Below are positions 37,630 through 49,998 of a DNA stretch of 64,000 nt, in pieces. Both the position numbers and the translations under genes were made by a program. This DNA comes from Chrysemys picta bellii (lineage: Eukaryota; Chordata; Testudines; Emydidae), in assembly GCF_011386835.1 (NCBI RefSeq), contig NC_088801.1, positions 23,719,224-23,783,223 on the forward strand. Direction: 5' to 3'. Under the pieces are notes generated by a model. That model searched no databases, had not been told where the DNA came from, and saw only the letters and a program-made list of their open reading frames with translations. How positions within the stretch are numbered: position 1 is the first letter of the stretch; each line of letters starts with the position of its first letter.

Positions 37630-39050
37630 CTTGATTGGTACCCATAGAAATAGCTACTTATGCTGTTTAAGAAAAATAAAAGGTTAATAGGCAGTATTTT
37701 TCCTCTTAAAAAGACAGTGAACCAAATGACTGTGCAAAGGTTGCTAAATGCAAATGTAGTGATATAATTAGTTCTTCACTATTGTTTTCCATTTTTAAAA
37801 AGCATGGGATTTTTATGTTTTGCTATTTGCCATTTTTGAGTGAAGGATGCAGGTGATCATTATTTAGCATTTAACATGCTGGTAAACACCATGACGATAG
37901 TTCATCTATATCTTCTGAATTAAATGGTAATAAATAAGTCGCTATGTTTGGTGTGAAAGTAAAGTTTTTATTCTCAGCTGTACTTGGTAAGAAGAATATT
38001 ATTTTGACAAGTTTATTTGGTTATGATGAGCAGCTCAGAAGGAAGAATGAATATTTGTTTTCTCTTAGAATTTTAACTACATCCAGCTAGTAAAATATAG
38101 AAGGTAACAGTTTTATTTTAAGTAAACTTTCTAGGAAGGTTGCTGCTGCTTAAAAAGTACACCTGATTAATTTAAAAGTAGCACTGTGTATATTATTTAC
38201 CAAACCAATTCTAAAAAGCAATTGCCAATGCAAAAAATGCAGAGAATTTTGTTTAGGTGGGAGATATGCCTGATTTACAGGGCAGGTAAGGTAGATTAAT
38301 AACAGACCACTCATAAGAAGGTTTCAGATCTTACTGTCAGAGGGTAATAATTAATGATCAAATGTTAATGGAGATGCTGGGCTGTTGATGCCATTAATTC
38401 AGCTCAGTGGAGCCAGTCCTGCCCAGGACCTGCCACAGCTGTCACTGCATCCGCTTAATTATTCCAGTGCCTTCAGGCTCTTTTTCCTTTTTTCCTACTA
38501 ACTGCAGGACAGTATGTTTTCACTGAAGCAGAATTATGAAGAATGCCCTGCTTCCTGGGCATTGCCAGGCCAGCTCCATGTGAAAACCCAAAGGCAACAA
38601 AGAAGATGATAAAGTTTAAACATCCACTCCTCCCCAAATCCAGTTTTTATATAGTGCTGAATAAAATGGGACATTTAAAAATGTCTCTGTAAAGAATAAT
38701 TCAGAATACTCCGATTGTACTAATGCAGGAGTGGCTGGGTTTTAAGCATTTCTGAAAATCTTTACGACCTATGAAGATATGGTTCTAGATAACTAACACT
38801 GGGTTCTCTTAACTATCACTGAATGTACAGCTCTTTCTCTTCCTCCCCAATTGGAGCAAAATATTAAATAGGAGCAAGGGGACTAGCAGCCAGTAACATA
38901 CAATACAGTGTAAAGAAAGGAAATCTGAGTTATCCTCATTGGGCAAACTGAGGCAAAGAACAAAACCATAATCAGTGAAATGCCACTGCTGTTACAATTC
39001 AGCTGTAAGAGAATGAGAGTTTGCCTGCTGTTTTTTTTTCAAATCCTTCC
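37630..39050. other. Repeat-free block, possible conserved non-coding element
   Basis: About 1.4 kb without a recognisable repeat and without long open frames. It is rich in homeodomain-like TAATTA/ATTAAT words and E-box-like CAGCTG words. The densest part, about 38325-38480, has 'gtaataattaatgatcaaatg', 'gccattaattcagctc' and 'cgcttaattattccag'. This resembles a developmental enhancer, but only by inference. No conservation data were available. Confidence 0.3.
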
Positions 39051-39299
39051 CCCTTTTGCCTGCCTCTCTGGGTCCCTTTCATATGGTACATTGCTATACC
39101 TTTAAGGAAAACCTTCCCTCTTTCTTTTTAAATAATATTTGAGGATATTCTCCCCTCCTTTTTAAAGAACATGATTACTTTTTCAATCATCCCTCCTTCC
39201 TTTAAAAAAAAAATTAGTCCTTTTTTGTTTAATTTCCAGTTCTGATGAGTGTTACATTTTTAAATCAGTCCAATATGTCTTGAACTGCTATGCTGGAAT

Positions 39300-39815
39300 G
39301 CTGCTTGACTCACTTCCAAACTGAAGTGCTTAAAAAAAAATGTGAAGCACTACAACAATTTTAAATCACTCTATACACTGCACATGGTGATTTAAAATAA
39401 TTGAAGCTCTTCAAATTTTTATATGCCCTTGAATTTGGAAGTGATCAAGGTTCTGAGCATGTGCAGTACACAATGATTTAAAATTATTAGAGCTCTTCAA
39501 ATTTATCCTAAGTGTTTTAGCTTGAAAGTGATAGGGAATCTGGACTTCAGCAGTGCAAAATGATTTAAAATTATCAGAGCACTACAGATGTTTTATAGGT
39601 GCTTTAATTTGGAATTGATCTTAGTTCTGGACTATAGCAATGTATAGCATATCACTTTAAAATCATTGAAGCCGTTTCATATTTTCCAAACTGGTTTTCT
39701 TGAGAAGTCAAACATCTTTAATAATTTTAAAATACATTATGCTGCAAATGGCACTATTTTAATTGAATATTTTGCACTTTGAAGTGATAACTGAAACTAT
39801 TGCAGTTTGGTTGCA
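39300..39815. repeat. Degenerate tandem repeat, unit about 86-90 bp
   Basis: The phrase 'gatttaaaat-attgaagc' restarts at 39389, 39475, 39562 and (as 'cactttaaaatcattgaag') about 39653, giving steps of about 86, 87 and 91 bp. Each unit continues with 'tcttcaaatttt...ttggaagtgat...gttctg..c...gcagtacaca'. Weaker units flank these on both sides, so about five or six copies are likely. It does not code for protein. Confidence 0.75.
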
Positions 39816-40553
39816 ATCTGCTCTGTGATTTTAAGGCTCAAACTTTCATATGTGGATGCTTATGGCTACATCTTTAAAATGTATCACCCCCCATTGTATA
39901 CACTGTACAAATCTTGCATTTAAAGGCCTGATGCTGCCTCCATTTCTCCTACAAAACTCTTCTTGAGTATAACCAACAAGGAGTGCAGTTCAATTCCTTC
40001 ATGCACAAATGAGGTAATAACGTGCAAATGGGTAGTAGGCACAATTGCCCAGTTTGTGTGTGCATATGTCCATTTTCTGGCACTAATTTACAGGGACAAC
40101 TGGGGTATCTTTTTTTTTTTTGAGAATTCTCCTTTAAATATTTTAAATCTCTTTAAACAAATTAATCTTTTTTTTAAAAAGAACATACAAACTATAATGC
40201 AAAATATACATGTACAAATATTAACTTTTTTTTACTAAGACCTCAGTCCTGCAAAAACTTGCATATAGTATATGAATAGTCCTATTGAATAATTGTATTG
40301 AGCTCAGTGAGCATTCTTAAGCATTTGCAGGATCAGGGCCAAAGTTAATACTCAGAAATAGTGTAATTTTATTCTTTTAAAGTTGTTTATTTTATTTTTA
40401 ATATCAAGCCATCTTCCTGAATATATCTGAAGCTGGAGACCTGTGGTTTGGTAATACTAATTTGGTTGAGGGATACCTACTTGTTTTTTAGTAGCTGTCT
40501 TGTGGCAGTGTGTGGCAGCCCCAGTCAAGGACTAGGTTTCTGTTGTTGCTACA
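39816..40553. other. Non-genic stretch, nothing recognised
   Basis: AT-rich, with short T runs. No gene or repeat assigned. Confidence 0.45.
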
Positions 40554-40555
40554 TA

Positions 40556-40737
40556 CACCTCTACCCCGATAGAACACGAATTCAGATATAATGCAGTAAA
40601 ACAGCGCTCCGGGGGGCGGGGCTGCGCGCTCCGGCGGATCAAAGCAAGTTCAATAGAACGTGGTTTCACCTATAACACGGTAAGATTTTTTTTTTTTTTT
40701 TGGCTCCCGAGGACAGCGTTCTATCGGGGTAGAGGTG
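40556..40737. mobile_element. Mariner-type MITE with perfect 20-bp TIRs
   Basis: Both ends are CACCTCTACCCCGATAGAAC, with the right end reverse-complemented, and all 20 bases are identical. TA dinucleotides flank at 40554-40555 and 40738-40739, as expected for the Tc1/mariner superfamily. The 182-bp interior is non-coding, GC-rich on the left ('ggggggcggggctgcgcgctccgg') and carries a 16-T run at 40686-40701. It is probably a recent, internally deleted derivative. Confidence 0.88.
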
Positions 40738-40789
40738 TACCTTTATTTATATATTTTATAAGCTTTTTCATGACTCCCTCACCCATCGC

Positions 40790-41321
40790 TGTAATACCTG
40801 AACACCTCCGTGAAGGGGTGTCTACCCCACACAGGTAAATAGAAGGTTAGCAGGAGTTCAAGAGTTCAATTAACCCATCTGGCTGCACCTGGAGGGTGGG
40901 CCAGCCCTAATTAAAGATGTAGCCCAGCTGGGGAGGAGTTGAATTGTGGTTATAAAGAGAGGAAGTTTGGAACAGAAGGGGCTACATGGAAAGATGATAA
41001 TTCTTCAGTCGCTCTCTTGATAGGGAACAGGAAGGCTCCTGCAGGGCGAGGAGGAAGCCTAAGGAGGGAAGACAGAGGATTGGAGGGAATATCTGTGGAT
41101 GACCTTGACACAAGGGCAGGATCTGGACCTCTGAGGAGAACTCCTGAGAGATGTTGTTTGTTATAAAGGGCCTGAAGAAAGGCTAATGGTAGGAAGGAGT
41201 CCAGGGAAGCAGAGAGCAAGTGTCTGAAGGAGCCAACCTAATTGCTTAGCCCATAGTCCCTGGGCTTAAACTCAGAGCAGTGGGTGGGCATGGGTTCACC
41301 TCTATGCACCTGATGAAGGGG
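40790..41321 (+). repeat. LTR-like repeat block, left part
   Basis: Begins 'tgaaggggtgtctaccccacacag', has a TATA-like 'ggttataaagaga' near 40950 and continues with purine-rich text such as 'ataaagggcctgaagaaaggc'. This is the look of a solo LTR of a gypsy- or retrovirus-type element. No primer-binding site, polypurine tract pair or coding part is seen, so the class is uncertain. The overlapping open frames at 40939-41219 have no recognisable product. Confidence 0.4.
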
Positions 41322-41380
41322 CATAGAATCATAGAACTGGAAGAGACCTCGAGAGGTCATCTAGTCCATTCCCCATACAC
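41322..41380 (-). mobile_element. Very short CR1 3' end
   Basis: Starts 'catagaatcatagaactggaagagacctcgagaggtcatctagtcc', the classic CR1 3' end with its short ATTCTATG-type repeats (read from the other strand). Only about 60 bp remain, an extreme 5' truncation. It lies inside the LTR-like block. Confidence 0.85.
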
Positions 41381-41772
41381 ATCTGACATAGGGGCTATCA
41401 AGCACAGGGTGGGACAGAAAACTGAGCCTCAAGGACAGACAGAGGAAATATCAAGAAGACAGCAGATATAGGATTCTTACTATGGTGATCCTGAGACAGG
41501 GTTAGATAAAGTACTAACAGTTGAGTAGGACTAGAAGTACAGAAGCCGAGATTTCATAGTGTGGTCTATGTTTGAAGATCCTGTGAAAGGACCTATGGGT
41601 CTTAGTAACCACCATGAAGAGGGGCTGAAGATATTGGAACTTTGGGTACCCTGGAAGGGGTGGAACTAAATTGTGACTGGTCTGGAGCGCCAAGTCATGC
41701 AAAGAGGTAGATACCACAAGACTGGAGTGACCATAAGCAGGGGGTGCTAGAGAAGACAGAGCTGCTATGCCA
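41381..41772 (+). repeat. Repeat-like block, right part
   Basis: Contains 'gggtaccctggaaggggtggaactaaattgtgactggtctg', phrasing I associate with repetitive sauropsid sequence, but I cannot name the family. It may be the continuation of the block at 40790-41321. Confidence 0.35.
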
Positions 41773-41773
41773 C

Positions 41774-41963
41774 TCATAAGAACAGCCATACTGGGTCAGA
41801 CCAAAGGTCCATCTAGCCCAGTATCCTGTCTTCCGACCGTGACCAATGCCAGGTGCCCCAGAGGGAATAAACAGAACAGGTAATCATCAAGTGACCCATC
41901 CCATTGCCCATTCCCAGCTTCTGGCAAACAGAGACTAGGGACACCATCCCTGTCCAATCTGGC
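41774..41963 (-). mobile_element. CR1 LINE 3' end
   Basis: Reads 'cataagaacagccatactgggtcagaccaaaggtccatctagcccagtatcctgtcttccgacc', then 'caatgccaggtgccccagaggg' and 'cccattcccagcttctggcaaacagag'. This is a well-conserved CR1 subfamily 3' end common in turtles, in reverse orientation and 5'-truncated. It is less diverged than the copy at 25128-26150 and therefore younger. Confidence 0.9.
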
Positions 41964-42267
41964 CTCCCATTCCCAGGCACAAGAGGGCACGTTCCACAGC
42001 CTCATATACATTGACATTTTCTCAGTCCCCTATTTGAGATTTCTGTAAATGGACAATTGAGGAAAGGCCATATATTTAAGTGTCCATTACTTTTAAGTGC
42101 TGCTGGTTTTGCCACTCATCTTGAGTGATGGAGGGTCTTATTTTCATGGGTTCTCAATGCCTCCATTTTGTAGTGATATCTCCTGGAGTTGTAGGTTCTC
42201 CGCACCTTTGAATTTACGGCACTAGGTTACTCTAGCTACAGACAAAACAGTGGACACGTGAAAATGT

Positions 42268-42350
42268 TGGTTTAAGTGCCTTGCCCAAAGTCAGAGCAAA
42301 ATTATGGCAGATCTGGGAATAGATTCCAAGTCCTGAGCCTTAATTAATCT
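42268..42350 (-). repeat. MIR-like SINE tail
   Basis: Reads 'aagtgccttgcccaaagtcagagcaaaattatggcagatctgggaatagattccaagtcctgagcc', the tRNA-side half of a MIR-like SINE in reverse orientation. It abuts a MITE half at 42365. Confidence 0.65.
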
Positions 42351-42364
42351 TTCTAACCCTGGAG

Positions 42365-42500
42365 GGTTCTAGAGCTGGGGCTCCAGTCCAAGCCCAGAAG
42401 TCTACATAGCAATGAAACAACCCCGCAGTCTGAGCTCCATATGCCCGAGTCGGCTGGCTTGGGCCCGATGCCATTTTTTCTTTGCTGTGTAGACACCCTG
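42365..42500. repeat. MITE half copy
   Basis: Matches the right half of the element at 12121-12367: 'gctggggctccagtccaagcccagaagtctacatagcaatg' and the end 'tttgctgtgtagacaccctg'. The left terminus is missing. Confidence 0.65.
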
Positions 42501-43330
42501 AAAATGCCCATCATGCAATAGACTGAGACTGCCCAGGTTTCTGAAAACATCTGAGTTCAGTGCTTGTGCAGTTAATAAAAACACTGTGAGTTTCCTTCAG
42601 CTATATGCCTCCTAAGGGCTCACTAAACATTACACATCCCACTCTGCACCTTTGCAAACCATCTGAATATCATCTGACTTGATTTAAAACTTTGGTCACT
42701 AAGGTGAAATTCCAACATTTTCCCCACTCACTTTTCTTTCTCAGCAAATATTTTCATTTTGATAAAAATTAGGATAAATTGGCTGAAGATTAGCTTGTTC
42801 TTTTCTGTGTGGAGAACAAGTGCTTGAATTGGAAACACTCTGGCACATAGAAACTATCTGATCTGTGCTCTGTTTCTCTGACTTTCCAAGTCACTGTTTG
42901 AGTAGAAATTTAACAGGATTAGGAATAAAAGATTCTAATAATAGCAAGCATTTTACATTTAGGATTATGACGGAGCATACCATCATTAACCCTTAGCCCC
43001 AGGACTTGTTTTAACACCATTAACATCATGACCTAGAGCTCAACACCAGCCTATAGTCTATGCTTAGTGTAAAATTTGACTTTTATCTCAATAATAATAA
43101 AAAGTTTAACCTTTTTGTTTGTCTGTGTTAATTTTTCTGAAGGCCCTTTTGTTTTGACATTGCTGTTTCAATACTGGAACCAGGAACAATGGTCATTATC
43201 TAATCGGGGGGAGGGGGGCCTTTTAAAGGCACAAATATTAGTGTGGCTCCTTTCTCCCATAGGTATTCAATTCACATTGATTTTCAAAGTGCCCCTTTTG
43301 TATTTTGAAAATCTGTCCCTAGATGTCTGA
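42501..43330. other. Non-genic stretch, nothing recognised
   Basis: No gene or repeat assigned. Confidence 0.45.
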
Positions 43331-43475
43331 AGCCATGCTTAGATGCCTAACTAAATGGTCTGATTTTCAGAGGTGCTGAGCGCCTGCAATTCCTATAGGA
43401 TCTCAACAGCTGAGAAAATCTGGCTAATTAGGCCTAAATATGGTGTTAGGAACTAAACTATAGGCCCCGTTTTGG
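43331..43475. repeat. 'ttcagaGGTGCTGAGC' repeat copy
   Basis: Reads 'gcttagatgcctaactaaatggtctgattttcagaggtgctgagcgcctgcaattcc...ctaattaggcctaaat'. Same family as 7585, 16760 and 20640. Confidence 0.65.
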
Positions 43476-45253
43476 CCAGTGTGCTTTTCCACCTACTTTT
43501 TTTGTCTCATTAGGAAAGGAGGTGAGGCTTAGTTTACTAGTTTGTTACTTCTACAGATTTGGGATAAATCTAGTTTTGTGAAATAAGTTCAGTGCTTTCT
43601 CATTCTCTTGTGTGTGTTTGGGGAGATGTTTAGGGGGAATATCTAACAGTGTTAAAAAACAACAAATGCCTACAAAATTGAAAACCTCTGCTAAAAAATC
43701 ACTCAAAGTTGAAACTGTAGAATGGAACTGTAATGGAAGAGTTTTAGAGGAACAATTCTACAGTACCTGCTTTGACTGGCTATCATTATTGTAAGCACTT
43801 TCATTCCCCAAATTTAAGGGGTGGAGGAAACCTTCATTTTTATCACTTTCTTAGGATTTCTTCATATTGTTGAACATCGTAATAGTTTAATGCAAAAGAT
43901 ACTAGAGAAAATAAAAGTGTCTTCAAACACTGACCTGGTTGGATCACTAAATTCTTCACTCTTACAAAAAGTGTCATTGTCAGTATCTTGATCTTTTATC
44001 TCACCTGAAACATGGCACCTCAGAGCAACACAGAACCCTCTACCACTATATGCTGGGATATAATGGCTCAGAGATGGGAGTGTCACTTACATGAGTTAGA
44101 TATCTATCATCTATCACCAGATAGCTGTCAATTTTATCTCTCAAATTCATTGTGGGCCAAATTCTCAGGTGGTGTAAATGAGTCAATGAAACTATATTGG
44201 TTTACACTATCAAAGAATTTAGCTCTGTTTAATGACCTTCTGTTGTCCTTAAGGAATTGATGCCAAGACCATTTATTTGTTAGAATTTGAAACTACTGAC
44301 TGGTTACATTAATTCTCTTTTGTTATGTGTGAGTGCTGTTATGCTGCTGGGTGGTAACCCTGTTGCACTGTGATTCTGTCAGGGCACCTAAAGCTGTGGC
44401 TACCTTATACTTTTTAATATATACCTTGCCTATGAATGCTGCATAAAGAGTTTTAAGATGCCAGAGAGTGTTTTGCAAGCATCCCTTTAGTAAAAAAAAT
44501 AAAAAATAAAAATAGAAACTCTGTTCCAATTATGTAATACATGTAAAATTATAGATTTTTTTTAGGAGCAAATTCAAAAAGTAATAGATGGCCACAGCAT
44601 AAAGTGATCCAGCATGGGCAAGTTAAAACTCTGAATCCTTAATTAAGTTGCTTGTATTAAAAGTTGACAAACCTTACTTATTCCAATATATGGTATTTCT
44701 GTCAGTACAAAGATTTCATATGATTTATTTTTCCAAGTGAAAAGATTCATTTCTTGGCCATTGTGCTTTGCAAAAATATGAGGTACATTTTTTTTTATAT
44801 GAAGCAGTAACAGACTTGCATTTTTAATTTGACTGTGTTAAATGTTATGAAAGAGGGAGGTCACATTAGGTGAACTGTCTTTATTGTTACCCTAATACAG
44901 CTAAAGGGAGACATTCAAGTTATACTAGTTTGTGTGATGATGATAACACCCTCATCTGGGCGGTCCCAAACCAAGGAAATTGCTTCAGATCATTCAGCCT
45001 TCTACTGAGTTATATTACCATGCATTAGTATGCTGTGTAAATTTACCATCCATTGAATGATGCTTTATTATAGTGGTGATTGGTAGTACCTTATACATAA
45101 GGTCATGTAGGTGTTTTAGAATTGTTTTTCATCAAAATATTCATTTTTAAATGTTGCATTTTAAATTTTGCAAAAAGTAAAGTTTTATATAAAATATAAT
45201 TTTGTCTCGAGGGAAATATAATTTGCTATTTAGAAACCTCTTAAGATTTGTGA

Positions 45254-45284
<31 letters not shown>

Positions 45285-48200
45285 GGCAAATGCAGAGCTG
45301 TTGTAATTAGTCACCAGTCATATGGCATTGGTTCTGCCTAATTAGATGACCCCACTCATGTGATCAGATGGGATACTGGAAGCCATCTTGACTAATTTTT
45401 TTCAGAGGGAATGACTACGCTTTGTGTGCTCTCTGAGACAGCCAGGAAAAAAAGTGCCTGGCCCACAGAGCAACTCTGTACTGCTCTTTACTGCAGACTG
45501 TGAATGTAGGTATGGAGGAAGGTCATTTATTGCTTTCCTTTAGGCAGTTCATCAAAGTGGGCCACTGCCTGCTCCACATGGCAGAAAGATCTGGCAGCTA
45601 GCCTCTTTTGTCTTGTCAATGCCTGGGGACTCCATTTGGGCCTCTACCCTGATGGGTATACAAAGTGGGGAATATCTAGAGTACAGATAACGGCCACTTC
45701 TGGAAGGCTAGCTGCACCATATGCATTTCTGACCACTGGTCCCACCTGACCTAGTGTCTCTTTGCATGTTTATGAAATAGTGTGTTTTGCTTTATCATTT
45801 CCTGAATGTTTTTCCATACGTAAAAATAGCCAAAGAGGTTTTGCCACTGTACTTCCAGGTAAAATTTCAAATATACAAAACTGGAGAATCAAAAAATGTT
45901 GATCTTGGACTGTGCAAGCTGATAATAAAAAAATAAAAAAAAAATGTGGGGCCCTTAAAACTTCATAAAAAGGAATTCTGAAGGCTTATGCCAGATGAAT
46001 CAGGGAAAAAATGTGGATGGTTTTACCAAACATGATCACTTTTTCTAGTGAATATGTCAGTGAATAATTTTATTATGGTATTTACCATTTCATACAATTT
46101 CAGATATTTACTTTTGGCTAAAATTTGGCAAACAAAATCCTAGTCTAAGACCATTTTATATACACATCATCAGCAACAACAAAACAAGTAAGTTTTAGGA
46201 GAATTAAAATATTTAATACTGGAAAAAAATTGAACAGTGTTTAAAACCGATTTAAAAATAAAATAAGCAAATGGCTATCTATAAATGATCTAATGATGCT
46301 GGGTATTTAGAAATGTAAACAACTGTTACAAAATGGAACTGCATTTGTACACTAGCAGCTTTGCATAAGTATTTGAATACACATTTTAAAAAATGTCTAA
46401 AGGCACAATTATTTAACAGATTACATCTGCTCTTACAGCCCATCAGGTAAATTGTAGTCCTCAAGAAGTCCTAAATATGTGTCAACTACAAACCCAAGTC
46501 AAGTAATACCATCTTCTGGATTTAATATTACGTGTTTAACATTCCATGAGTATGTTTTTGTACAATCCAAATATCAAAACATCTAGTATAAATATGAAAA
46601 TATACACCTTTAAGCAGTGATCCTCCAATCTTGTCCACATTTGGGTTCCGTGTGCCCATACTTAGCTCCATTGACTATAATGGCTATATATCTTCCACCT
46701 ACGCCAGATTGCAGGTCCAAGTTCTTGGACTCCTGTTTAATTTTATGTATGTATAATGGCAGCTTTTAAAATAAACAATCCCTTTAGAAAAAGCAACAAG
46801 TATTAGATACTGAATCTATCACAAATCAGTAAATGCAAGGAAACTCAAGGATAAATCCAACAGCTTCTTCAATCATCCCATTATACTTTATGTGCTGCAG
46901 GTACCTCTTTAAGCTGTTATGTACTGTATGTTCTGGAGTTAAGTGGGTGCTATGGAACAAGCTATGGGATGATGTTTCAGCCTTTGAATTTCTGTGCTTA
47001 GTTGATTTCTCTCACATAAATGTTATATAAATGTAGCTTTTTGTGTGTGTTAATATTACATAATGTTGGGATGGTTGTGGTCACTTTATCGCTCAAAAAT
47101 CCCATTTAAAGATTGAATAAAAAGCAGGTTCTGCAATGTTATTGAATTACCTGTTTTAACATGTTCATCTGAATTATTAATTTTCTGTCTTGTGAAGTAC
47201 TAGGCTCATGGCTTTTGCTGTAAGTGAAAATGCATGCAATGTAAAAATATGCTGGCAAACAGTTGTAAAAAAACATCATTAAGTTTGGGCATTGCATGGT
47301 TTCCTGTGAGGCAGACTGACAAGTTTCCTAAAACAGTATCTGCTGTCACTTTCACAGGGTTTATCAAAATAGAATTTACAGAAAGTTGCATGTTCTAAAA
47401 TTTAGTTGACAGATGAGAAATGTATGTTGAATAATTTATATATAACAAATGCTCAGAAGGTCAAAAAAATTGTGCACAGACCTATTTGTAGAAATTATTT
47501 AACATGAGCATGGGCCATTAACACTGGTTAGAATTACCTTTGCTCATAGCTACAGGCCCAGTGATCATCACATGTTTCTTTTAGGAAGTAATTGGTTCAA
47601 TTTACTGTACCTCACCTTATGGCAGCAATGACTGAAAAATATGTAGTGAATGGTCTCCCTTTTATTGGGGTGGTGAGGAAATCCTACTTGAAAAGGTCTG
47701 CAGAAAAATTGGACCAATGTGTTCTGTACTGTAGTTTTATGGCTTTTCAGTTTGAAGTAACAAAAAACCACACACACACACACTAGTTAACATCCTTCAT
47801 GGCCAATCTTGAATTGTAATCTTAAAACAAACAAGTACAATTTGTATGCCCTTCATAACATGCCTCCTCAAACTAGGGAAATAATCCATTCCTATGCTGA
47901 GTGTGTGATGATACAGTTGATCACTGTTAGCAAAATCTTTGATATCTACGAGGTAGCCAAGGCCTTTTTGTTTTCTCTCTCTACTCCCAATTTGTGTCTG
48001 TCTTGTGTCAAGATGCCAAGACATGAATGCAGAATTCCATGTGTGACTAAGGCCAGTAATAGGACCGTAATCTCACTCCAGACAAGTAGTCATTGCTAAT
48101 GGAAGAAAGACAGAACCCAGCCCTGTTCATAATTTCGTTATGGTCCCATCGTGGTTGCAGTAGTGTAGCTTGTACAACAAGGTAAACTGATCGTCTCCAG

Positions 48201-49998
48201 TTAGGTGCAAATAAGATTTCAGCACCAAGACAATGCATAAAAAGCCAAATTACTGCCTCAAGTTAGAGCAAAGCTATGGCATCCCAAATATGATGATTTT
48301 TGTTTTGAAATTAGTCAGTCTTTGAGCTAACAAAACAAAAGTGTGATATATTTCTAGCTCTTTTTAAAAATGAGCAATAAACAAGAAACAAAATGCTGAT
48401 GCATTAATTAATTTATTGCACAGATATGTATATGTAATTCGGAACACTAGAGCTGGTAGAAGACCCCAGACTTTCCTGAGTTCTAAATATTTTTATTCCC
48501 CTTATTCTTTATTTACAAACATTTACACATCTTGGTTTGTGTTCATACGAGTTCTTGGTGAAGTGTTGTTCTTCATATTACTAGCAATATTCACATGTGA
48601 GCAAGAACATTTTTTTTTTTATTCTTTACAGTTCACCATCCATTTTCTTCTTTTCTTTTGCTCTTTTTCTGTCCGTAGGCACATGCTGTTGTCTTTGAGA
48701 CCATACTATCCCATTCACCAGAAGAGACTGCATGGTATCGTTCATGCAGCCAGGAACTGGGAGACAGAATTTCACTGACTTTTCTGTAGGAGGAAAAATT
48801 GAGATGGATGTGAAGAAAGTTAACTTTTTTTTGTCAAGCTCTCTTCTATCTGACCCCTAATGTCACTCATGGAGGAGGTTCACTTTTCCTGCTCACTAAT
48901 TTGACGTACTTCAACACACTCATGAAGTTATCTCTAAATGCAGAAAATAAAGCGTCCTCTCCTTCTACACATTGCTCCCTGTGCAGTATACAGTAGCATG
49001 TATTTATACTTAAATGCGAGCGCTTGTAAGAGATCATCAGCTGCCCCATTCCTCAGTGATAGGTCAAAGACGACATTCCTAATGAGTTGGAACAAACAGA
49101 CTCATTCTCTACCCCTATGTGAAAGGCTGTGCTTTAGAGCACACCATATGAAAAGTATATCTTGATCACATCCTAATTCTGGGCACAACTGCAAACTTCC
49201 GTAGTGGGCTCAAAACATCCCACAAATTGTGACAAAATTCCCCCAATGTCCTGCAAATTGCAACAAAATTCATGGGAAAAGAAGCAGGAAACGATTTTTC
49301 CTGCCTGGGGAGTGGTGATGTAGAAGTTTGATCCACTGTTTCCCACAAATGTGGGGAAAATACATTTTAGTACTTTTTAAAATATTGCACTTTGGAATAT
49401 ACATTTTTCTGTCTCATGCTTTTGGGAAAATACTAAAAAATTTGTATGTGTTTATACATGTTATTTTCCACTAGTGTGACAGACACGGGTATATGTGTTC
49501 AGTAAAGTATAATGCATGCATACTAGGTGATGTGACTGTTTGCTGATGAACAGAAATGCCTGTAGTTTTACCTCAGCTTGTCAATTCCCTAAAGTGGCAG
49601 TTCTTAAACCATTGACATTCTTTAATGCTACAATTACAAAGGGAGCTTCTTAGATGATTTAATTGGTGATTAGGATAAATTAAAGCATATGCAGCATTGT
49701 TAGGTAGGAGAGACAGTCTGTAAACATAATAAGAAACAAATAGTACATCCGTGCAAAGTTCCACTGAAGAAATAGTTACAGATCAGCAAAAGTTATTCAC
49801 AGATGGACAGTGCTTTATTATCCTTCTGTAGAAGGTGGCGGCTGGATTTTCAAAGTGAGGCTCAGGTGCCTACTTACCTCCACTGGAGCTGGGCCAGCAT
49901 CAACTTTTCCTCCAACAAGCATGTGGTTACTATAAGTAGTGTATCTATTCCTTGCTTGATGAGCACACAGCAATGAAAATGAGGCCAGACACATGCAT
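43476..49998. other. Long non-genic stretch, nearly featureless
   Basis: About 6.5 kb of AT-rich sequence without a supported exon. It includes a short dispersed palindromic repeat copy at 44150-44215, a 28-T run at 45257-45284 and a (CA)n tract at 47769-47783. Part of 45290-45500 has a repeat-like look that I cannot place. The 120-codon frame at 48416-48778 has no recognisable domain. Confidence 0.45.

Noticed and set aside
39389..39660. CRISPR-like array
   Set aside because: The repeats are diverged along the whole unit, with no constant-repeat and unique-spacer pattern, and the DNA is vertebrate.
48416..48778. 120-codon plus-strand frame with a splice-acceptor-like 'ttctgtccgtag'
   Set aside because: A single acceptor-like site with no donor, no domain and a T-rich start is not enough for an exon.
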